Shown: positions 49,764 to 58,614 of the stretch, piece after piece
Layout of the letters: each line of letters opens with the position of its first letter
How positions within the stretch are numbered: position 1 is the stretch's first letter
Assembly: GCA_963789225.1 (NCBI GenBank)
Contig: CAWBKD010000022.1
Span: forward strand, 248,001-312,000
Origin: Palsa-504 sp963789225
Lineage (GTDB): Bacteria; Actinomycetota; Actinomycetes; Streptosporangiales; Streptosporangiaceae
Length of the DNA stretch: 64,000 nucleotides
Direction of reading: 5' to 3'
Position numbers and translations under genes: made by a program
The notes under the pieces: model-generated
Told to the model about the DNA's origin: nothing
What the model saw: only the letters and a program-made list of their open reading frames with translations
Databases searched by the model: none

Positions 49764-51311
49764 CTAGGCCGCGGCTCCGCTATCACCGGCCGGCTGCCCG
49801 ACCGGGTCGCTCCATGACGGCGCCGTGACCGGCGCGAACGTCTTCCTCCGCCCGACGATCAGGTAGTAAATGGCCCCGACCAGCGCGATGAAGATCACCA
49901 CGGTCCACAGGATCGGGACTCCGTCCAGGAAGCCCAGCTTGAGCAGCCCGGCGGTCTGGTTGGGCTTGGGGTTGCTGGCCGCCCGCGGCCAGGCGAAGTT
50001 GATGATCATGGCCCCGCCGTAGATCAGGGCGACGATGTTGACCAGCAGGCCCCAGCGGCCCAGCCTGAACGGGGCGCTCGTCTTCGGCCAGCCGCGGGCC
50101 CGCGCGGCCATGATCACGATGTTGCCCAGGAAGTAGCTCAGGTAGATCATGCCGGTGGCGGCGATGGCGATGATCCCGGCGCCTGAGTACTGGTAGAACG
50201 GGATGGCGGAGATCGCCGCGACCGCGATGCAGCTCCACACCGGGGTGTGCAGGGTGGGCGACACCCGCGACAGGTACTTGGACCCAGGCAGCTGGTTGTC
50301 CCGCGACATGCCGAAGCACAGCCGGATCGTCGCGGCCAGGATCGACAGGCAGCAGACGAAGATCGCCGCGGAGACCACGAACAGGTACAGGGTCGCGAAC
50401 GCGGAGGGGAAGTTGGCCTCGATGATCTGGGCCGGCCCCCACCCGGCCTTGACCGCGGTGCCCAGGTTCGGGATGGCCACCAGCGTGCCGAGCAGGAACA
50501 CGCCGCCGATGATGAACGCGCCGACCACCGAGTACAGCACCGCCTTCGGCGCGGCCCGGCGCGGGTCCTTGGTCTCCTCGGACAGCGTCGAGGCGGTGTC
50601 AAAGCCGTAGATGACGAACAGGCTCATGAACATCGCGGCCAGGAACGAGCTCCCGTTGACGTGGAAGCCCGCGCTGTTCGTCACCACGTGGAAGCCCTGG
50701 TGGTTGTGGAACGCCATCAGGATCAGCGCGAACACGAACATGCCGAGGATCTCGAACACCACCCCGGTGTTGTTGATGATCGAGACCAGCTTGACGCCGA
50801 AGATGTTCAGGATGGTGATGACGACCAGCGTGATCAGCGCCACGATCAGCTGGTCGTTCAGGCTCGCCGCGTTCAGGTGCCAGCCGAGCCCGTAGATCGC
50901 GGGGATCAGCGCCAGCGGCAAGGTGGCGACGACCGCGGTCACGGTGATGATGCCGGCGAACAGGTAAATCCAGCCGGTGAACCAGGAATAGCTCCGGTTC
51001 GCCAGGTACTTGGTCCACTGGAAGACCGAGCCGGCCACGGGGTAGTGGCTGGAGATCTCGGCGAAGTTCAGCGCCACGATGAACTGGCCGAGCGCCACCA
51101 CCGGCCAGGTCCAGATGAACACCCCGCCGAGGGTGGTCAGGCCGAGCGCGAACAGGGTGAAGATGCCGGTCGACGGCGAGATATAGCTGAACGCGACCGC
51201 GAACGAGCTGAACAGCCCGAGCGAGCGCCTGAGCTCCTGCTTGTAGCCGAAGCCGGCCAGGTCGGCGGTGTCCCGATCGTGCCCGCCGGAAGTCTGGGTG
51301 CCTGTGCTCAT
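49764..51311 (-). CDS. APC-superfamily amino acid/amine permease
   Basis: A 515-aa membrane protein with 12 or more hydrophobic segments, starting at ATG 51311. Substrate-binding signature FAVAFSYISPSTGIFTLFAL in TM1, YPVAGSVFQWTKYLANRSYS after TM2, GFDTASTLSEETKDPRRAAP after TM6. This fits the bacterial amino acid/choline transporter (ACT/BAT1-like) group. It is 53 bp from the regulator and divergent from the kinase gene; import of an amine such as dimethylglycine, sarcosine or ethanolamine is inferred. Confidence 0.88.
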   Translation of the reverse strand: MSTGTQTSGGHDRDTADLAGFGYKQELRRSLGLFSSFAVAFSYISPSTGIFTLFALGLTTLGGVFIWTWPVVALGQFIVALNFAEISSHYPVAGSVFQWTKYLANRSYSWFTGWIYLFAGIITVTAVVATLPLALIPAIYGLGWHLNAASLNDQLIVALITLVVITILNIFGVKLVSIINNTGVVFEILGMFVFALILMAFHNHQGFHVVTNSAGFHVNGSSFLAAMFMSLFVIYGFDTASTLSEETKDPRRAAPKAVLYSVVGAFIIGGVFLLGTLVAIPNLGTAVKAGWGPAQIIEANFPSAFATLYLFVVSAAIFVCCLSILAATIRLCFGMSRDNQLPGSKYLSRVSPTLHTPVWSCIAVAAISAIPFYQYSGAGIIAIAATGMIYLSYFLGNIVIMAARARGWPKTSAPFRLGRWGLLVNIVALIYGGAMIINFAWPRAASNPKPNQTAGLLKLGFLDGVPILWTVVIFIALVGAIYYLIVGRRKTFAPVTAPSWSDPVGQPAGDSGAAA

Positions 51312-51380
51312 ATCAGTGGCCTCCCTGGTATCCGACGGGACCGCCGTTGAGCGCTAAATGTACGGGGAGTAGCCGTAACT

Positions 51381-51431
51381 GTCTAGACCCTTTCCGCAGG
51401 TTGGCGGTACCGTGGCGCTTACGGTCTAGAC
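51381..51431. promoter_or_regulatory. Paired GTCTAGAC operator sites
   Basis: GTCTAGAC occurs at 51381-51388 (context CTGTCTAGACC) and again at 51424-51431 (context CGGTCTAGACC). The centres are 43 bp apart, about four helical turns. The core matches sites of HutC/DasR-type GntR repressors. They lie between the divergent permease and kinase genes. Confidence 0.75.
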
Positions 51432-51459
51432 CTTAGCGACCGCCTAGGGACCGGGAGGG

Positions 51460-52368
51460 ATTGCCTCGGACCTCGACGCTCTCTTCGATCAGACGAACAG
51501 CCTGGCCCGCAGGCCGCGTTCGGTCCACGAGTTGCCCGGCGGGCTGACCAACCGCAACTACAAGGTGGTCACGCCCGACGGTGCCTTCGTCGCGCGCCTG
51601 TCGTCGGGCGGCAGTGAGCTGCTCTCCATCGACCGTGATTGCGAGTACCAGAACTCGGTGATCGCGGCCGCCGCAGGCGCCGGGGCGCCGGTCGTCGAGT
51701 ACCGCCCCCAGGACCGCATGCTGGTGGTCGGCTACCTCGAGGGCCGGACGTTCGGCCCGGCGGACGTGGCCCGCCCAGGCAACATCCCGCGCATCGCGCA
51801 GGCGTGCCGCCGCCTGCACTCGGGCGGGCGCTTCGTCAACGACTTCGACATGTTCGACATCCAGCGGCGGTACCTGTCGGTGACCAAGTCCCGCGGTTTC
51901 CGGATCCCGGCCGGGTACGACGACCTGCTGCCGCAGTTGAGCGCAGCGGAGAAGGCGCTCGCCGTCCGAGCCGAGGGGACCGTCCCGTGCAACAACGACC
52001 TGCTGGCCGCGAACTTCATCGACGACGGGGACCGGATCTGGCTGATCGACTATGAGCTGTCCGGTAACAACGACGCGTGCTTCGAGCTCGGCAACATCGG
52101 GGCCGAGTCGCACCTCTCCGACCGGGCGCTGGCCGACCTGGTCACCGCCTACTACGGCCGGGTCCGGCGCAGCAGGATCGCCCGCGCCCGGCTGTTCGCC
52201 CTGGTGAGCATGTACGGGTGGACCCTGTGGGGCGCGATCCAGAACGGCGCGAGCCCGATCGACTACGACTTCTGGGGCTGGGCCATGGAACGGTTCGAGG
52301 GCGCGGTCGCCGGGTTCACGGCCGGCGATTTCGCTGGCCTGCTCGAGGAAGTCCAGGTCGATGACTGA
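51460..52368 (+). CDS. Choline/ethanolamine-kinase-like phosphotransferase
   Basis: About 300 residues of the choline-kinase/APH fold. The N-terminal region LARRPRSVHELPGGLTNRN is family-like and starts upstream of the first TTG (51532). The only in-frame candidate near a GGGAGGG sequence is ATT at 51460, so the start is uncertain. Catalytic loop: VPCNNDLLAANFIDD (in place of the HGD-N of many kinases), then WLIDYELSGNNDACFELGN with the DYE of the Mg site. The substrate is probably an amino alcohol. It overlaps the next gene by 8 nt. Confidence 0.8.
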   Translation: MASDLDALFDQTNSLARRPRSVHELPGGLTNRNYKVVTPDGAFVARLSSGGSELLSIDRDCEYQNSVIAAAAGAGAPVVEYRPQDRMLVVGYLEGRTFGPADVARPGNIPRIAQACRRLHSGGRFVNDFDMFDIQRRYLSVTKSRGFRIPAGYDDLLPQLSAAEKALAVRAEGTVPCNNDLLAANFIDDGDRIWLIDYELSGNNDACFELGNIGAESHLSDRALADLVTAYYGRVRRSRIARARLFALVSMYGWTLWGAIQNGASPIDYDFWGWAMERFEGAVAGFTAGDFAGLLEEVQVDD

Positions 52369-55018
52369 GGCTCCGAGAACGTCCGGGCTGCCCGCGCGCG
52401 CCCAGGTCGTGATCATCGGCGGGGGCGTGATCGGCGCCAGCGTCGCCTATCACCTGGCCGCGATGGGCTGGACCGACGTGCTGCTCCTCGAGCAGGGACA
52501 GCTCTCCTGCGGGACCACCTGGCACGCGGCGGGCCTGGTGGGCCAGTTGCGCGCGTCGGAGAACGGCACCCGGCTGGTGCAGTACTCGGCCGAGCTGTAC
52601 GAGCGGCTCGAGCGCGAGACGGGCCTGTCGGCCGGCTTCCGGCGGTGCGGCGGGGTCACCGTGGCCCGGAGCAGGGACCGCATGGTGCAGCTGCGCAGGA
52701 CGGCCGCCACCGCCGAGGCCTACCAGCTCGAGTGCGAGCTGATCAGCCCGCGGCGGGCCGCCGAGCTCTGGCCGGTCATGCAGGTCGACGACCTGGCCGG
52801 GGCGATCTGGCTGCCCGGGGACGGGCGGGCGAATCCGACGGACCTGACCGCCGCGCTGGCGCGGGGGGCCCGCGACCGGGGCGTCACGGTGCGTGAGCGG
52901 ACGCGCGTGATCGGCATCCTGCGCCGGGACGGCGCCGTCACCGGGGTCCGCACGCCGGAGGGCGACGTCGAGGCCGAGGTGGTGGTCAACTGCGCAGGCC
53001 AGTGGGCCAAGCAGGTCGGCGCGATGTGCGGGGTGACCGTGCCGCTGCACTCGGCCGAGCACTTCTACGTGGTGACCGAGCAGATCGACGGGGTAAACCG
53101 GGACCTGCCGATCCTGCGCGACCCCGACGGCTATACCTACATCAAGGAAGAGGTGGGCGGGCTGCTCGTCGGCGGTTTCGAGCCGAAGGCCAAGCCGTGG
53201 GTCGCGCCCGACGCGCTGCCGTACCCGTTCGAGTTCCAGCTGCTCGGGGAGGACTGGGATCACTTCGAGATCCTCATGAGCAGCGCGATCCACCGGATCC
53301 CGGTCCTGGGCGAGACCGGGATCAAGATGTTCTACAACGGCCCGGAGAGCTTCACCCCGGACAACCAGTTCATCCTCGGCGAGGCGCCGGAATTGCGGAA
53401 CTTCTTCGTCGGCGCCGGCTTCAACTCGGTCGGGATCGCGTCCGCGGGCGGCGCCGGGCGGGCGCTGGCCGAGTGGATCGTCGAGGGGGAGCCGAGCCTG
53501 GACCTGTCCGCGGTCGACATCCGCCGCTTCGCCGCCTTCAACGGGAACAACCAGTGGCTGCACGACCGGGTCAGCGAGGTCCTCGGCCTGCACTACGCGA
53601 TCCCGTGGCCGAACCGCGAGCTGGACACCGCCAGGCCGTTCCGCCGTTCCCCGGCGTATCACCTGCTCAAGCAGGCCAACGCCTGCTTCGGCAGCAAGAT
53701 GGGCTGGGAGCGCGCGAACGTCTTCGCCCCCGAGGGCGAGCGCCCGGTCATCGAGTACGCCTGGGGACAGCAGAACTGGCAGCCCTGGTCCTCGGCCGAG
53801 CAGCGCGCGGCCAGGACCCGGGTGGCCCTGTTCGACCAGACCAGTTTCTCCAAGTACCTGATGGTCGGCCCGGACGCCGAACAGGTCCTGCAGTGGCTGT
53901 GCACGGCCGACGTCGGCGTCCCCCCGGGCCGGGTGGTCTATACCGGGATGCTCAACGCCCGCGGCACATACGAGGCCGACATCACGGTGACCAGGCTCTC
54001 GGCACACGAGTTCCTGCTGGTCAGCAGCGCGGCGACGACCGAACGCGACCAGGACCACATCACCAGGCAGATTCCCGCCGACCGCCGCGCCGCGCTGGTC
54101 GACGTCACCTCGGCCTACGCCGTCTACGGCGTCATGGGGCCGGCCTCGCGGGCGCTCCTGTCGCGCCTGTCCCGCGCTGATTTCGGCGACGAGGCGTTCG
54201 GTTTCGGGGCCAGCCGCGAGATCGACCTCGGCTACGCCACGGTCCGCGCGACCAGGATCACCTACGTGGGCGAGCTCGGCTGGGAGCTGTACGTGCCTGC
54301 CGAGTTCGCCGTCGGGGCGTACGAGGACCTGGTGGCGGCGGGGGCCGAGTTCGGCCTGGCCAACGCCGGCTACTACGCGATCGAGTCCATGCGCCTGGAG
54401 AAGGCGTACCGGGCGTTCGGCCGCGAGCTGACGCCGGACTATAACCCGGTCGAGGCCGGGCTGCTGTTCGCGTGCAAGCTGAAGAGCAGCATCCCGTTCC
54501 TCGGGCGCGAGGCCGTCGAGAAGACCCGCGCCGAAGGGCCACGACGCAGGCTGGTCTCCCTGGTCCTGGACGCATCCGCAGACCCGGGCACCATGATCTG
54601 GGGCGGCGAGTCGGTGCTGCGGGACGGCGTCGCCGTCGGCCAGGTGACCTCGGGCGCCTGGGGAGAGGCCCTCGGTGCCTGCGTGGGCCTGGCGTACGTC
54701 CGCCATCCCGACGGCGGCGTGCTTACCCCCGACGTCGTGCGGGCGGGGGAGTACCAGGTCAACGTGGGCGGCACGCTGCATGCGGCGACGGTCGACCTGC
54801 GCCCCCCGTTCGACCCGGCCGGAGACCGGGTCAAGGGCCGCTACGAGAACACACCGGAGCCCGGGGCACGCTTACACGAACGCGCTGGTCCCGGTGATCG
54901 CGCGCCCGACGATCAGCGTGTTGATCTCCCGGGTGCCCTCGTAGGAGTAGATCGCCTCGGAGTCGGCCACGAACCGGCCCACGTTGTTCTCCAGCAGGAT
55001 CCCGTTCCCGCCGAGTAG
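52361..55018 (+). CDS. Dimethylglycine/sarcosine dehydrogenase-type flavoprotein (DAO + GcvT)
   Basis: An 885-aa protein from ATG 52361. DAO domain with VVIIGGGVIGASVAYHLA at 16-33 and TTWHAAGL; in mammalian dimethylglycine dehydrogenase the His of this motif carries covalent FAD. FAO_M linker, then GcvT folate-binding domain from about residue 430 (LFDQTSFSKYLM, YTGMLNARGTYEADITV, GYYAIESMRLEKAYRAFGRE). It would demethylate an N-methyl amine, passing C1 units to tetrahydrofolate. Homology ends near KGRYENT (54855). The last 52 residues are antisense to the convergent acyl-CoA dehydrogenase gene and suggest a lost stop. Confidence 0.9.
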   Translation: MTEAPRTSGLPARAQVVIIGGGVIGASVAYHLAAMGWTDVLLLEQGQLSCGTTWHAAGLVGQLRASENGTRLVQYSAELYERLERETGLSAGFRRCGGVTVARSRDRMVQLRRTAATAEAYQLECELISPRRAAELWPVMQVDDLAGAIWLPGDGRANPTDLTAALARGARDRGVTVRERTRVIGILRRDGAVTGVRTPEGDVEAEVVVNCAGQWAKQVGAMCGVTVPLHSAEHFYVVTEQIDGVNRDLPILRDPDGYTYIKEEVGGLLVGGFEPKAKPWVAPDALPYPFEFQLLGEDWDHFEILMSSAIHRIPVLGETGIKMFYNGPESFTPDNQFILGEAPELRNFFVGAGFNSVGIASAGGAGRALAEWIVEGEPSLDLSAVDIRRFAAFNGNNQWLHDRVSEVLGLHYAIPWPNRELDTARPFRRSPAYHLLKQANACFGSKMGWERANVFAPEGERPVIEYAWGQQNWQPWSSAEQRAARTRVALFDQTSFSKYLMVGPDAEQVLQWLCTADVGVPPGRVVYTGMLNARGTYEADITVTRLSAHEFLLVSSAATTERDQDHITRQIPADRRAALVDVTSAYAVYGVMGPASRALLSRLSRADFGDEAFGFGASREIDLGYATVRATRITYVGELGWELYVPAEFAVGAYEDLVAAGAEFGLANAGYYAIESMRLEKAYRAFGRELTPDYNPVEAGLLFACKLKSSIPFLGREAVEKTRAEGPRRRLVSLVLDASADPGTMIWGGESVLRDGVAVGQVTSGAWGEALGACVGLAYVRHPDGGVLTPDVVRAGEYQVNVGGTLHAATVDLRPPFDPAGDRVKGRYENTPEPGARLHERAGPGDRAPDDQRVDLPGALVGVDRLGVGHEPAHVVLQQDPVPAE

Positions 55019-56062
55019 CTCACGCGCCCAGCCGGTCGCCTCCCGCATCCGGACCGTGCAGAACGCCTTGGCCAGCGCGGAATGGTGATCCTCGGCCAGG
55101 TCGGCCTGTTGCAGCGCCGCCAGCCGCGCGCACAGGCAGGCGGACGACGTGACGTTGGCCAGCATCCGCACCAGCAGGTCCTGCACCAGCTGGAACCCCG
55201 CGATCGGCCGGCCGAACTGCTGCCGCTGGCGGGCGTAGGCCAGCGCGTGCTCGTACGCGCCGCGGCCGCACCCGGTGGCCATCCAGGCCACCCCCGCCCT
55301 GGTCATCCGCAGTACCGCCGCGGTATCGCGGAAGGTGTTCGCGTTCTGCAGCCGGTTCTCCTCGGGAACCCGGACCCCGTCCAGCGTGATGTACGCGTTC
55401 TGGACCACCCGCAGCGCGATCTTGTCGCGCATCTTCGACGGGGCGAAGCCTGGTGTGCCCTTCTCCACGACGAACCCCTTGACCTGCCCGTCCTCCAGCG
55501 AGCGCGCCCAGATCACCACGTAGTCGGCGAACGTCGCGTTGCCGATCCACTTCTTCTGCCCGTCGAGTACCCATTCACCGCCGTCCCGCCGGGCCGTGGT
55601 GGTCAGCCCGCCCGCGGCCCCCGAGCCGACCTCGGGCTCGGTCAGCCCGAACGCGCCGATCTTCTCCAGCCGTGCCATCGGTGGCAGCCAGCGTTCTTTC
55701 TGCTCCTGCGACCCGCACAGGTAGATGGACCCCATGGCCAGGCCGCTGTGCACGCCGAAGAACGTCGCGATCGACGGGTCCACCCTGGCCAGCTCCATCG
55801 CGATCATCCCGTCCAGCAGGCAGTCGCGGCCCGGGCAGCCGAACCCCGAGTAGTTCAGGCCCGCGATGCCGAGGCGGCGCAGGCCCGACACCACGTCGAA
55901 CGGGAACTCCTCCTTGGTCCAGTAGTGGTTGATGACCGGCTGGACCGACTTCTCCATGAACTCCCTGACCCGGAGCAGGAGCGCGCGGCCCTCCGGTTCG
56001 AGCATGTGCTCGATCAGGTAGAAGTCGGCGTCCGTGACGGCGGTCCGAGCGGCGCTTGTCAT
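54872..56062 (-). CDS. Acyl-CoA dehydrogenase (glutaryl-CoA dehydrogenase-like)
   Basis: A 396-aa protein from ATG 56062. Features: FGLTEPEVGSGAAGGLTTTA, GQKKWIGNATFADYVVIWAR, RQQFGRPIAGFQLVQDLLV, and the C-terminal YEGTREINTLIVGRAITG with the catalytic glutamate. The EPEVGSGAAG signature and general pattern are closest to glutaryl-CoA-type dehydrogenases. Its 3' end overlaps the convergent flavoprotein gene by 147 bp, and the upstream hydrolase frame runs through its 5' part. It belongs to the leftward lipid operon. Confidence 0.92.
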   Translation of the reverse strand: MTSAARTAVTDADFYLIEHMLEPEGRALLLRVREFMEKSVQPVINHYWTKEEFPFDVVSGLRRLGIAGLNYSGFGCPGRDCLLDGMIAMELARVDPSIATFFGVHSGLAMGSIYLCGSQEQKERWLPPMARLEKIGAFGLTEPEVGSGAAGGLTTTARRDGGEWVLDGQKKWIGNATFADYVVIWARSLEDGQVKGFVVEKGTPGFAPSKMRDKIALRVVQNAYITLDGVRVPEENRLQNANTFRDTAAVLRMTRAGVAWMATGCGRGAYEHALAYARQRQQFGRPIAGFQLVQDLLVRMLANVTSSACLCARLAALQQADLAEDHHSALAKAFCTVRMREATGWARELLGGNGILLENNVGRFVADSEAIYSYEGTREINTLIVGRAITGTSAFV

Positions 56063-56915
56063 CGGTGTTCTCCCCTTGTAACGGTGCGGCCAGGAAGCCG
56101 TCCACCACCGGCGCGAGCTGTTTCGCCTCGGTCACCAGGCCGAGGTGACCGCCGTGGTAGACGTGCAGCCGCGAGTTCGGAATGAGCCTGTTCATCAGCC
56201 GGGCGTTGGCCAGCGGGATGATCGGGTCGTCGTCTCCCGCGATGATGAGCGTCGGCTGGCGGACCAGCGGCAGGAACGGCACGCTGGTCCAGCCCGCCCC
56301 GGCGGCGAGCTGGTACAGGTAGCCGCGCGACGGCCCCACCCGGTTGCCGTTGTTCATCGCCGCCGTGATCTGCTCCGGATTGTCCCGCGCCGATCCGCCG
56401 TACAGGTTCCCGGCCACCCGCTCGAGGTAGCCGCGGTCCAGGTAGCGCCGGGGGGTCACCAGGTTGGCGAGCACCGAGGGCCTGGCGGGCACCATCAGCG
56501 CGCCGGTGGCCGTGGCGACCAGGACCAGACGGCGGCACCGGGACCGCTGGAACGCCGCGAAGTGCTGCGCGACGGCACCGCCCCACGAGATGCCCAGGAC
56601 GTCGACCTGCCCGTAGCCGAGCTCGGTCAGCACGCTCGCGACCAGCGCGCACAGCCCGGTGAAGCGGTAGGGGCTGCCGGGCGGCGGGGAGCCGCCCACG
56701 CCGGGCGGGTCGAACCTGATCACGTCGACGGCGGGGTCGAGCTCACGGACGAACGGCTCGAGCAGCTCCAGGCTGGCGCCGATGCCGTTGATGAGCAGCA
56801 ACGGGACCCGGCGCGGGGGAGCGGTCAGCTTCAGGCCGCGCCGGCCCCGCCGCACCGCCACCCGCAGTTGCCTGCCGCCGACGGCGACGCTGCGTACCTC
56901 AGCGGTCGTGAACAT
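55575..56915 (-). CDS. Alpha/beta hydrolase (PHA depolymerase-like) with anomalous C-terminal extension
   Basis: Residues 1-280 are an alpha/beta hydrolase: LLLINGIGASLELLEPFVR, nucleophile elbow GISWGGAVAQHF, acid in AGDDDPIIPLANARL, histidine in YHGGHLGLVTEA. This matches intracellular PhaZ-type hydrolases, and PHA synthase is directly upstream with a 17-nt overlap. The natural end should be near FLAAPLQGENTD (about 56065). As read, the frame continues 160 residues through the acyl-CoA dehydrogenase gene in another frame, so a stop was probably lost by an indel or the ends are misread. Start is ATG 56915. Confidence 0.85.
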   Translation of the reverse strand: MFTTAEVRSVAVGGRQLRVAVRRGRRGLKLTAPPRRVPLLLINGIGASLELLEPFVRELDPAVDVIRFDPPGVGGSPPPGSPYRFTGLCALVASVLTELGYGQVDVLGISWGGAVAQHFAAFQRSRCRRLVLVATATGALMVPARPSVLANLVTPRRYLDRGYLERVAGNLYGGSARDNPEQITAAMNNGNRVGPSRGYLYQLAAGAGWTSVPFLPLVRQPTLIIAGDDDPIIPLANARLMNRLIPNSRLHVYHGGHLGLVTEAKQLAPVVDGFLAAPLQGENTDDKRRSDRRHGRRLLPDRAHARTGGPRAPAPGQGVHGEVGPAGHQPLLDQGGVPVRRGVGPAPPRHRGPELLGVRLPGPRLPAGRDDRDGAGQGGPVDRDVLRRAQRPGHGVHLPVRVAGAERTLAATDGTAGEDRRVRADRARGRLGGRGRADHHGPAGRR

Positions 56916-58614
56916 AGGTGCCAGGCGCGGCGGTCAGGACCGGGTGGGCCTTGCTGCCGAGCGTGCGCGGGCTCTTCTTCTCCCCGCCGCCCCGCTCGGC
57001 CAGCCAGGCCGAGTAATCCGGCCACCAGCTTCCCGGCACCGTCTGCGCCGCGGCGAGAAACTCGCGCGGGTCGGCCGGATTGGCGGGCGCGGTCTGGAAG
57101 GACGCCTTCTTGTTGGTCGGCGGGTTGACCATGGCGGCGATGTGCCCGCTGGTGGACAGGACGAACTTGACCTGGCCGCCGAGCATCTGCGTGGTCCGGT
57201 AGCACGACTGCCACGGGCACAGGTGATCGGTGATCCCGGCGATCAGGTAGGCGTCCACGTCGACCTTGGACTCATCGACCGGCGAGCCGAGCATCGTCGC
57301 CTCGTCCGCCTTGGTCAGCGCGTTGGCCAGGCCCAGCTTGATGAAGTCGTGGTGCAGCCCGGCGGGCAGCCGGGTGACGTCGGCGTTCCAGTACAGGATG
57401 TCGAAGGCGGGCGGCGGCTTGCCCTGCAGGTAGTTGTTGACCCAGTAGTTCCAGATCAGGTCGTCGGGCCGCAGCCAGGCGAACACCTCGGCCAGGGCCC
57501 GCCCGTCCAGGTACCCGCGCGCGCTGGAGGTCGCCATCGCCGCGGCGGCGGTCGTCTCGTCGATCATCGCCCCGGCGGTGCCCGCCTGCGTCTGGTCGAG
57601 CACGGCCACGCCCAGGCACAGGGTGGCCAGCTGATCGAGCTGCCCGGTCACCGCCAGGTGCGCGGCCACCATGGACGTCATGATCCCGCCCGAGCACAGC
57701 GCGCAGACGTTCACCTTGGCCGACCGGGTGATCTCCCGCACCGCCGCCATCGCCTGCACCAGCGCGCCGCCGTAGGTGTCCAGGTTCCAGTCCCGGTGCC
57801 GGGCGTCGGGGTTGCGCCACGACATGACGAACACCTGGTGGCCCTGTGCGGTCAGGTACTCGACCATGCTCCGCCCGGGGGCCAGGTCGACGATGTAATA
57901 CTTGTTGATCATCGGCGGCACGATCAGCAGCGGGTGGCGGTGGACCATCTCGGTAGTCGGCGTGTACTGGATGAGCTCGAACTGCTCGGCCGCGTGGACG
58001 ACGGCGCCTGGTGTGACGGCCAGGTCCTTGCCCACCTCGAACGCGTCGGGGGGCACCATCGACGGCACGCGCGGCGAGATGGCCAGGTCGGAGGCGAGGG
58101 CGCGTAGGCCGCGGACCACGTTGACGCCACCGGTGTCGATGAACGCCTTCCAGCCGGCGGGGCTGAGCAGGGGATTGTTGCTCGGCGCGGCGGCGGCGAT
58201 CAGGTTGGTGAGCAGGAACCTCATCCGCGTGTCGTCGCGCCAGCCGAGCCCGGCGCCGGCCACCAGGTCCTCGGCGGACTTGCCCGCGGCCAGGTAAGCC
58301 TGGACGGTGCGGCGCAGGAAGGGGTTGTCCTTCCAGGCCGCGTCGGAGAAGCGGCGATCGCGCGGGTCGGCCTCGACCTCGGACCGCCCGGCCGCGATCC
58401 GGCCGAGTTCGGTGCCCAGCTGCACCGCCTGCCCGGCGACCAGTTCGGGGTGGCGGACGAGCTCCGCGGCCAGCCGCAGCATCGAGCTGTCCGGCCGGAA
58501 CCGGCGCAGCACGCCGAGCGCGGCGTCGGACAGCAGCAGGTCGAGCCCGCCCGCGGCCTCGACCGCCTCCTCCGCCCAGGCCTGTTCCGCGCCGGGCTCC
58601 GAACCGGCGGTCAC
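56899..58614 (-). CDS. phaC: Class I poly(3-hydroxyalkanoate) synthase
   Basis: A 571-aa protein from GTG 58614. N-terminal PhaC_N region (WKDNPFLRRTVQAYLAAG, NNPLLSPAGWKAFIDTGG). Lipase-box-like nucleophile NVCALCSGGIMTS with the catalytic cysteine, aspartate in GITDHLCPWQSCY, and histidine in STSGHIAAMVNPPTNKK. It polymerises 3-hydroxyacyl-CoA into storage granules. It overlaps the acyl-CoA ligase by 4 nt and the hydrolase by 17 nt, forming one operon. Confidence 0.93.
   Translation of the reverse strand: MTAGSEPGAEQAWAEEAVEAAGGLDLLLSDAALGVLRRFRPDSSMLRLAAELVRHPELVAGQAVQLGTELGRIAAGRSEVEADPRDRRFSDAAWKDNPFLRRTVQAYLAAGKSAEDLVAGAGLGWRDDTRMRFLLTNLIAAAAPSNNPLLSPAGWKAFIDTGGVNVVRGLRALASDLAISPRVPSMVPPDAFEVGKDLAVTPGAVVHAAEQFELIQYTPTTEMVHRHPLLIVPPMINKYYIVDLAPGRSMVEYLTAQGHQVFVMSWRNPDARHRDWNLDTYGGALVQAMAAVREITRSAKVNVCALCSGGIMTSMVAAHLAVTGQLDQLATLCLGVAVLDQTQAGTAGAMIDETTAAAAMATSSARGYLDGRALAEVFAWLRPDDLIWNYWVNNYLQGKPPPAFDILYWNADVTRLPAGLHHDFIKLGLANALTKADEATMLGSPVDESKVDVDAYLIAGITDHLCPWQSCYRTTQMLGGQVKFVLSTSGHIAAMVNPPTNKKASFQTAPANPADPREFLAAAQTVPGSWWPDYSAWLAERGGGEKKSPRTLGSKAHPVLTAAPGTYVHDR

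Noticed and set aside
50247..51350. Plus-strand frame opposite the APC permease
   Set aside because: Antisense shadow with His/Asp/Gln-rich composition typical of reversed membrane-protein codons.
52316..54781. 821-codon minus-strand frame
   Set aside because: Antisense shadow of the dimethylglycine/sarcosine dehydrogenase gene; composition dominated by Arg, Gly, Pro, His and Val.
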